NCBI RefSeq assembly: GCF_030816475.1
Contig: NZ_JAUSXF010000002.1
Location: forward strand, 7,048-71,047
Origin: Arthrobacter pascens
GTDB taxonomy: Bacteria; Actinomycetota; Actinomycetes; Actinomycetales; Micrococcaceae
DNA length: 64,000 bases
Direction of reading: 5' to 3'
Positions 59,575 to 64,000 of this stretch are shown here, one piece after another (positions within the stretch are counted from its first letter, which is position 1; every line of letters starts with the position of its first letter). The translations under genes and the position numbers were made by a program. The notes below the pieces were generated by a model, which saw only the letters and a program-made list of their open reading frames with translations, was not told the origin of the DNA and searched no databases.

Positions 59575-61125
59575 TCAAATAGGGGGCGCGAGCTGTGCCA
59601 GTGCATACCTGATTGGGCGAAAGTTCTCTTTCTTGTAGTCAACATAGCGTTGCTCCCGAGGGAGCTTGACTAGATAAGGGGAAACTTCGTCCCAGTCGCG
59701 CGCCGGCGTTGCGGGAAGAGCTTCAGTTACGCCCTTTACCACGACCGCTTTCAACACTGGGCGCCCGCTTTGGATAGCCGAATAGGCTCGGTGGGTTCCA
59801 TCCATCACAACCGGCCCGGATGGTGTTATCTCAATTACAGGGGGAGTAATCGGCCACGGGCTGCCCTTAATCGCAGCGGCCTCGGTCCCGAGCAACTGTA
59901 CGAGGCCTTCGAGTGGTCTGAGGCGGGCGAGCTTGAATCTTTCGAGGCTCCTCGTCATAGGACGAGCCGTCGTCATATCGAAATCCTGGACTTCGATTTC
60001 GGCGTGACGATACTGGGAAACTCCATGTAGTGCCCTGATCAAGTCTTCGCGAGGGATAGGAACGATCTCAACTTCGCCACTGATGCCGCTTCCCTCCAAT
60101 GATCGATCCCACTCCATTTCGAAGCGTTCGTTCAGGACGGCTAGAAGCCCACGATCGTCGGGCTCAGTGAGAAGGGAGGAGCTTCCCTGATCGATCACAA
60201 CAGCACACCGGGCGCCTTCTGATCCGACGACGGTCATTTTCAGTAGGCCAGCACTCGCTGCCTTTCGGACTTGGCCTATCGCGCTGGCAGCTGCAAATGC
60301 GTCCCAGTATTTTTGCTCGCCGTCGTAGTCCGGGGGAGTCGTCAGGAATTTGAACTGACAGCCAGCTGCGGCGGCGGCAAGCAGTGGTATGTAGGCTTCT
60401 CGCAACCAAGAAAGATCACCGGCCCAGACACGAACATCTTCGCCGCATGCGGCAATCATGTCGAGAGTCGACTGCAGTAGGCGATTTCGGTCGGATCCTT
60501 TGCGTGCCGAGGCGACCGCATGCTTCGACGGCATAAGGGCGCCCGCATCTATGGACGGAACCATGTGATTGTGCTTGAAGGATTCGAAGAATCCAGCGTT
60601 CAACTCCCGCAGCTGTTTTTGCAGCGACAGCGGGTACCGTCCAACATCCTGACCGTAAACGAGCTTCATCTCGCCGTAGCCCGTGATGCTGGGGTTGGGA
60701 TCCAACGTCCCGATATATACGCGTTCAAAATTGGCGGTCTCTACTCGCTCCACGCACGGGATCTTGCCGCTCCCGCGTTGTACGCACGGCTCAAGCGTTG
60801 TAAAGAGAATCTTGCCTCGCGGGTCAACACCTTGCTCGCGAGCCTTCTCAAGCAATGTGTACTCCGCATGAGCACCGGGACGCTCGCCTCTGTAAGACCG
60901 AACAAGCACTTCCCCTGATTTGTCATCTACCAAGAGAGCGCCGACTTTAGGACGCGGAGAGTCATCTTCCGCGACAGAGCGACGGGCCTCGTCGATTGAC
61001 TCCCGCATGAGCGAGTCAAGTTGCGTCTCAGTGAGCAACGACGTCTCCAATTCTGTAGCTATCCGTCCGAATACTTTAGTCAAGCGGATCACGGCAAGAG
61101 GGCCTTGCCTTTGCTCGCGGCTCAT
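59575..61125 (-). CDS. Deaminase - PLD-like - ParB-like fusion protein
   Basis: This 516-residue protein has three parts. Residues ~40-160 match the RibD-type cytidine deaminase fold, with zinc ligands and catalytic Glu in GAHAEYTLL (His86, Glu88), LFTTLEPC (Cys114) and KIPCVERV (Cys124), and LDPNPSITGYG as in RibD. Residues ~215-345 look like a phospholipase-D-type domain without HKD residues. Residues ~425-465 contain VVMDGTHRAYSAI, a ParB/Srx-like motif. It is second in an operon, six bases after the helicase-nuclease gene. No riboflavin genes are near, so nucleotide or nucleic-acid deamination in defence is a reasonable guess. Confidence 0.78.
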   Translation of the reverse strand: MSREQRQGPLAVIRLTKVFGRIATELETSLLTETQLDSLMRESIDEARRSVAEDDSPRPKVGALLVDDKSGEVLVRSYRGERPGAHAEYTLLEKAREQGVDPRGKILFTTLEPCVQRGSGKIPCVERVETANFERVYIGTLDPNPSITGYGEMKLVYGQDVGRYPLSLQKQLRELNAGFFESFKHNHMVPSIDAGALMPSKHAVASARKGSDRNRLLQSTLDMIAACGEDVRVWAGDLSWLREAYIPLLAAAAAGCQFKFLTTPPDYDGEQKYWDAFAAASAIGQVRKAASAGLLKMTVVGSEGARCAVVIDQGSSSLLTEPDDRGLLAVLNERFEMEWDRSLEGSGISGEVEIVPIPREDLIRALHGVSQYRHAEIEVQDFDMTTARPMTRSLERFKLARLRPLEGLVQLLGTEAAAIKGSPWPITPPVIEITPSGPVVMDGTHRAYSAIQSGRPVLKAVVVKGVTEALPATPARDWDEVSPYLVKLPREQRYVDYKKENFRPIRYALAQLAPPI

Positions 61126-61131
61126 TCCTGG

Positions 61132-63660
61132 TCATCGGATCCTCTTGCTATGGCCGGGCACAATCTGCGCAGCGGTCAACTGGTTGCGCTCCAATCCTGT
61201 CGCAACAGCCTTCGGGTCGGCCCATGAAGCGGAAGAGGCGAGTTCTTTAACGAATGCCTCAACATCTGACCTTAGGTCCTGAAGATGTGACTTTGTCATC
61301 ACCCGAGTTCCCCCAGGCACGTGTGCTGCAGAATCGAGCAGTTCTGAAGGGTGGAGCAGCACAGGCGTAGGCTCACCTGCGTCTGGATACTGTTTGCCGA
61401 ACCAGGTCATCGAATGGACCAACTGCGCGGCTTCGCTCTTGATGATTACTGGTTTGCTGCGCGAGACATCCGTCTTCAGCTCGATGACGGCATGCTGTTG
61501 GGGAGTAAGAGCCCAAAGATTGTCCGGTCCACCATCCCGGTCCTCCTTTTCAGGGCGGATCGAGCCGAACCCAAGATGGAGGCCCAGAAGCCGAATTTGT
61601 TCCTCCGCAAGATCGGCACCGTGCTCCACGCCCCACGCGATGTTGTCAAACAACGAAGCCACGGCAAGTTCCATGGTGCGAGCATCCTGGTATCGATCAC
61701 CGAGGTACTCGGCAGCTGCCTTACCTTGCGCAGCGGGACCCACAACCTTTTTTCGGGAAGGCGCTACTGAGGGTTTCAATACCCCAGAATTGAGTTTTCG
61801 CGCCGCGGCTTGGGTCTTTTGTGCTGCGGTTGGATCCACAAAATGCTCGTAAGTGGCGAGTTCTTCCAAATGCCAACCTTTGAGCAACGGATCAGTGATG
61901 GTGTCGATTGCTTTCCTAAGGACTTGCACTGCGCCGTCGGCATCCCCTGCCATAGCCAAGTTGAATGCCTTCCGCCGACCTTCAGCAAGAGGCGTAACGG
62001 TGCCGGCGCTGTCGTAAGTCACGTCTGCGGTTGCTTCCAAACTCTTGCTCACCCATTGGGTCTTGCGCTCTAAGAAAGTATCAAGCAGGTCTGCGATGAC
62101 ATCGGCGCCTTCGCCGTCGATCTGTTCAGCAATCTGCAGACTAAGTTCTACCTGCGCGCGAGTCGCCGGTGAGTAAAACTGTCGGAGTTGCGGATCTCGC
62201 AGGGTCAAGGCTGCTTCGTTAGTAAGAATGAGAACTGCACAGTAGTCGCTTACATCTCTGATCCCTCGCCCCATGCCTTGCTCGATCCGCTGTACTTCCC
62301 GGGCTCTGAAGTACATAGACCCCGTCAGAGCAGCTGAAGCTCTCTGCTCATTAGGGGTCAGAGGGGTCGGAATCCCGTCGATGATAAGTAGGCGACAGGC
62401 ATCACCTGGTAGGTCCACGCCGTCGTACTTGTTCACCAAGACAACAAGACCAATATGTTCGCCCTTCTTCATGCGCTCGATAACTGGCCCCATATCAGCG
62501 ACGTGAAGTGTCGCATTGGCTATTTCGCTCCAACGACTGGCAGCATAATCTCCCGGGACGAGAACCACGACGTTGACTGGCGTGGCGTCCGTCTTCCCAT
62601 CTCCATCACGATCGCCGTCCGCGAAGTTTCGAGCGAGCTTCAATATTGCACTGTCTGCCAGTCGCGGGTTGATGGAAAGTGGGGCCAAGACGATTCGGTC
62701 GCCCAAATCCGAGGCTTGGTTCGGGGTGATCGGCTTACGCACCGCTCCGGGATCCGCGTCAAGCTCCGTTACCAGTACGCCCTCGTCTTCAAGCGTGGCT
62801 GTGAGATACACGCGGCGCTTGGCTTGCCGGAAAGCAGGTATCAGAGCTACTTCAGGACAGGGGGTCTTAATCTCTACAACCCGTGAAGTGAAAGTAACCG
62901 TGGCAAACTTCAAAGAATCTGCCACGAAGGGCCAGGAGAAGTACAGGGACTTAATCTTGTCATCATTTGCATGCGGCCTGACAATGTTCATGATTTCGTT
63001 GGTACGAGCTGCAACGGCTTTAGTAGGTACACGGATAGGAGCGCCGTGGTCCCCAGCCTCCATCTCGGCAAACGCTTTCGGACTTTGCTCGCGTAGCTCT
63101 GCTGAAAAAAGTTTCAGCAACTGCTCAAAGGCCTTGCACGATGCTGGAACTGTGGCCGCAAATAAACCGTTGGTCGCTGCCAGAGCGGCATGAGCGTCGT
63201 CAACAATAACAACTCCGAGCGGGATCACCTTCTTCACTCCACGCACACCAAAAGCGCTGCGCCCGTTGACGAGCTTGTGGAAGGTGGTGACTAGGATCGC
63301 CTGGGAAGACCGGAACTGTTCGGCATCCGGATCTCGCGTTACCGGAATCTTGGCATCATTCGCTTCATCCACCACTTGCTGGATGAGAAAGCTGTCGGGC
63401 ACAAGGAACACTGCGGGCCCGATACCTTCGTGCAAGCTCGATTGGGCAATCAGGAGGCCCGTAAGCGTCTTGCCGCCGCCAGTATTCTGCTTAAGGACAA
63501 GGTCAGACTCCCGGCGTCGGTCATACCACGCTTCCAGAACTTCATTCTGTTCTGGGCGGAGGCGAGGCCACTTACGCCCCTGCAAAGAAGCATAAATTTC
63601 CCGCGGCCGAGTGAGCTTCGCACCTTTATTTGGATTTATTTCATCCCAACGGATCGCCAT
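61132..63660 (-). CDS. SF2 helicase with C-terminal PD-(D/E)xK-like nuclease
   Basis: This 842-residue protein starts at ATG 63660; ATG 63681 is possible but has no ribosome site. Walker A is LKQNTGGGKTLTG (GGGKT ~61-65), motif II is VVIVDDAHAAL (~152-162), and motif VI is VQRIEQGMGRGIRD. The C-terminal region has GGPDNLWALTPQQHAVIELKTD, fitting the PD...ExK nuclease signature, then a helical end. The architecture is that of helicase-nuclease effectors in anti-phage or anti-plasmid systems. It is probably co-translated with the deaminase fusion downstream. Confidence 0.82.
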   Translation of the reverse strand: MAIRWDEINPNKGAKLTRPREIYASLQGRKWPRLRPEQNEVLEAWYDRRRESDLVLKQNTGGGKTLTGLLIAQSSLHEGIGPAVFLVPDSFLIQQVVDEANDAKIPVTRDPDAEQFRSSQAILVTTFHKLVNGRSAFGVRGVKKVIPLGVVIVDDAHAALAATNGLFAATVPASCKAFEQLLKLFSAELREQSPKAFAEMEAGDHGAPIRVPTKAVAARTNEIMNIVRPHANDDKIKSLYFSWPFVADSLKFATVTFTSRVVEIKTPCPEVALIPAFRQAKRRVYLTATLEDEGVLVTELDADPGAVRKPITPNQASDLGDRIVLAPLSINPRLADSAILKLARNFADGDRDGDGKTDATPVNVVVLVPGDYAASRWSEIANATLHVADMGPVIERMKKGEHIGLVVLVNKYDGVDLPGDACRLLIIDGIPTPLTPNEQRASAALTGSMYFRAREVQRIEQGMGRGIRDVSDYCAVLILTNEAALTLRDPQLRQFYSPATRAQVELSLQIAEQIDGEGADVIADLLDTFLERKTQWVSKSLEATADVTYDSAGTVTPLAEGRRKAFNLAMAGDADGAVQVLRKAIDTITDPLLKGWHLEELATYEHFVDPTAAQKTQAAARKLNSGVLKPSVAPSRKKVVGPAAQGKAAAEYLGDRYQDARTMELAVASLFDNIAWGVEHGADLAEEQIRLLGLHLGFGSIRPEKEDRDGGPDNLWALTPQQHAVIELKTDVSRSKPVIIKSEAAQLVHSMTWFGKQYPDAGEPTPVLLHPSELLDSAAHVPGGTRVMTKSHLQDLRSDVEAFVKELASSASWADPKAVATGLERNQLTAAQIVPGHSKRIR

Positions 63661-63679
63661 TAGTGCCGCTTTCAAAGTC

Positions 63680-63931
63680 ATGCGTGCTTGGCACGCGAAA
63701 CAAATAGAGCATCACGAATGGCTTGCCCCCTGGGTTGAGTGTACTAAGTGCCATCTCCGGAGCCACCGCTCAGCAGCGCGGAACGCCGGCAACGGAACAA
63801 GCGGATCCGTGCTCTCGGCATTGGCAGGCAATGATCATTTCGACGCGGAAGCACCGTTTGCCAGCCTCCGCGCCAAGCAAGCAGAATTCAAAGCATGGCG
63901 CGAAGACAACGAACGGAAGAACCTCAGCTAA
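63680..63931 (+). CDS. Possible small protein divergent from the helicase gene
   Basis: An 83-residue frame (MRAWHAKQIEHHEWLAPWVECTKCHLRSHRSAARN...) with one C-x2-C pair and a charged helical end (ASLRAKQAEFKAWREDNERKN). It overlaps the upstream start region of the helicase gene. The ribosome site is poor. It may be a real small gene or a remnant at the cargo border. Confidence 0.3.
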   Translation: MRAWHAKQIEHHEWLAPWVECTKCHLRSHRSAARNAGNGTSGSVLSALAGNDHFDAEAPFASLRAKQAEFKAWREDNERKNLS

Positions 63932-64000
63932 CCGGACATCATTGACGGTCCGTTAGGACACTACTGCCCTGCTGGACCCGAAGGTTACCTTGCCACCAAT

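Noticed and set aside
1..64000. CRISPR arrays, rRNA and tRNA genes
   Set aside because: No regularly spaced short repeats, no rRNA-like blocks and no cloverleaf with a CCA-type end were noticed on either strand; a dedicated search was not possible.

Overview
The window is high-GC actinobacterial DNA. Codon use, strong GGAGG-type ribosome sites, GTG starts and the protein families (SCO6880-type type IV secretion proteins, DUF6668, DUF4192, WxL/DUF916 surface proteins, a large methylase-helicase) point to a Micrococcaceae plasmid, most likely Arthrobacter or a close relative. This is inferred from remembered family distributions, not from a database search. Replication, partition, mobilisation and conjugation genes all lie in one window, so it reads as a large conjugative plasmid or a plasmid-derived element. 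No rRNA, tRNA or CRISPR array was seen.

Layout. (1) 1-11.46 kb, minus strand: a tightly coupled conjugation operon. In order of transcription it encodes a small winged-helix-like protein, a lysozyme/CHAP cell-wall hydrolase, a lipoprotein, a ParA/MinD-like ATPase, a DUF6668 protein, a VirB2-like small membrane protein, a one-helix membrane protein, a VirB6/TrbL-like protein, an SCO6880-type protein, a VirB4 ATPase and a VirD4/TraG coupling protein, then the start of another gene. Its promoter region carries three TTGTCAA sites. (2) 11.97-15.87 kb, plus strand: two small regulators, a primase-like replication protein, an AT-rich palindrome region (probable origin or centromere), and parA with a small ribbon-helix-helix partner. 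(3) 15.99-21.48 kb: a methylase-helicase of up to 1829 residues with a second gene nested in its first 430 bases. (4) 21.5-29.3 kb: a helicase-associated-domain protein, signalling proteins (an HPt-like protein without its histidine, an OmpR-type regulator, a STAS-like and a TPR-like protein), small membrane proteins and an AAA ATPase. (5) 29.4-35.5 kb: a block of plasmid house-keeping genes (DUF3846, DUF4192, ParB-like and unknowns) in which three genes share a ~360 bp non-coding leader able to fold into a large hairpin. (6) 35.6-42 kb: VOC protein, ATP-dependent ligase, redoxin, SSB, KfrA-like and ParB-C-like proteins, and a helix-turn-helix gene split by a ~1.95 kb insert. (7) 42.2-54.8 kb: accessory cargo, including WxL/DUF916 proteins, a MarR/quinone oxidoreductase pair, a GNAT enzyme, a serine recombinase, membrane and lipoproteins, a zinc-ribbon/nuclease-like protein and an HMCES protein. 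(8) 55.2-59.1 kb: oriT-like hairpins, mobC, a MOBP relaxase and a coiled-coil protein. (9) 59.2-63.7 kb: a truncated sigma-factor fragment and a two-gene minus-strand unit, helicase-nuclease plus a deaminase/PLD-like/ParB-like fusion, which is the best candidate for an undescribed defence system.

How it fits together. Region 8 would nick and pilot the DNA, region 1 would build the channel and energise export, regions 2, 5 and 6 would replicate, partition and coat single-stranded DNA, and region 3 may modify or protect incoming DNA. Regions 4, 7 and 9 are cargo. Several broken genes (DUF4192, the split helix-turn-helix gene, the ligase tail duplicate and the sigma fragment) mark recombination scars at cargo boundaries.
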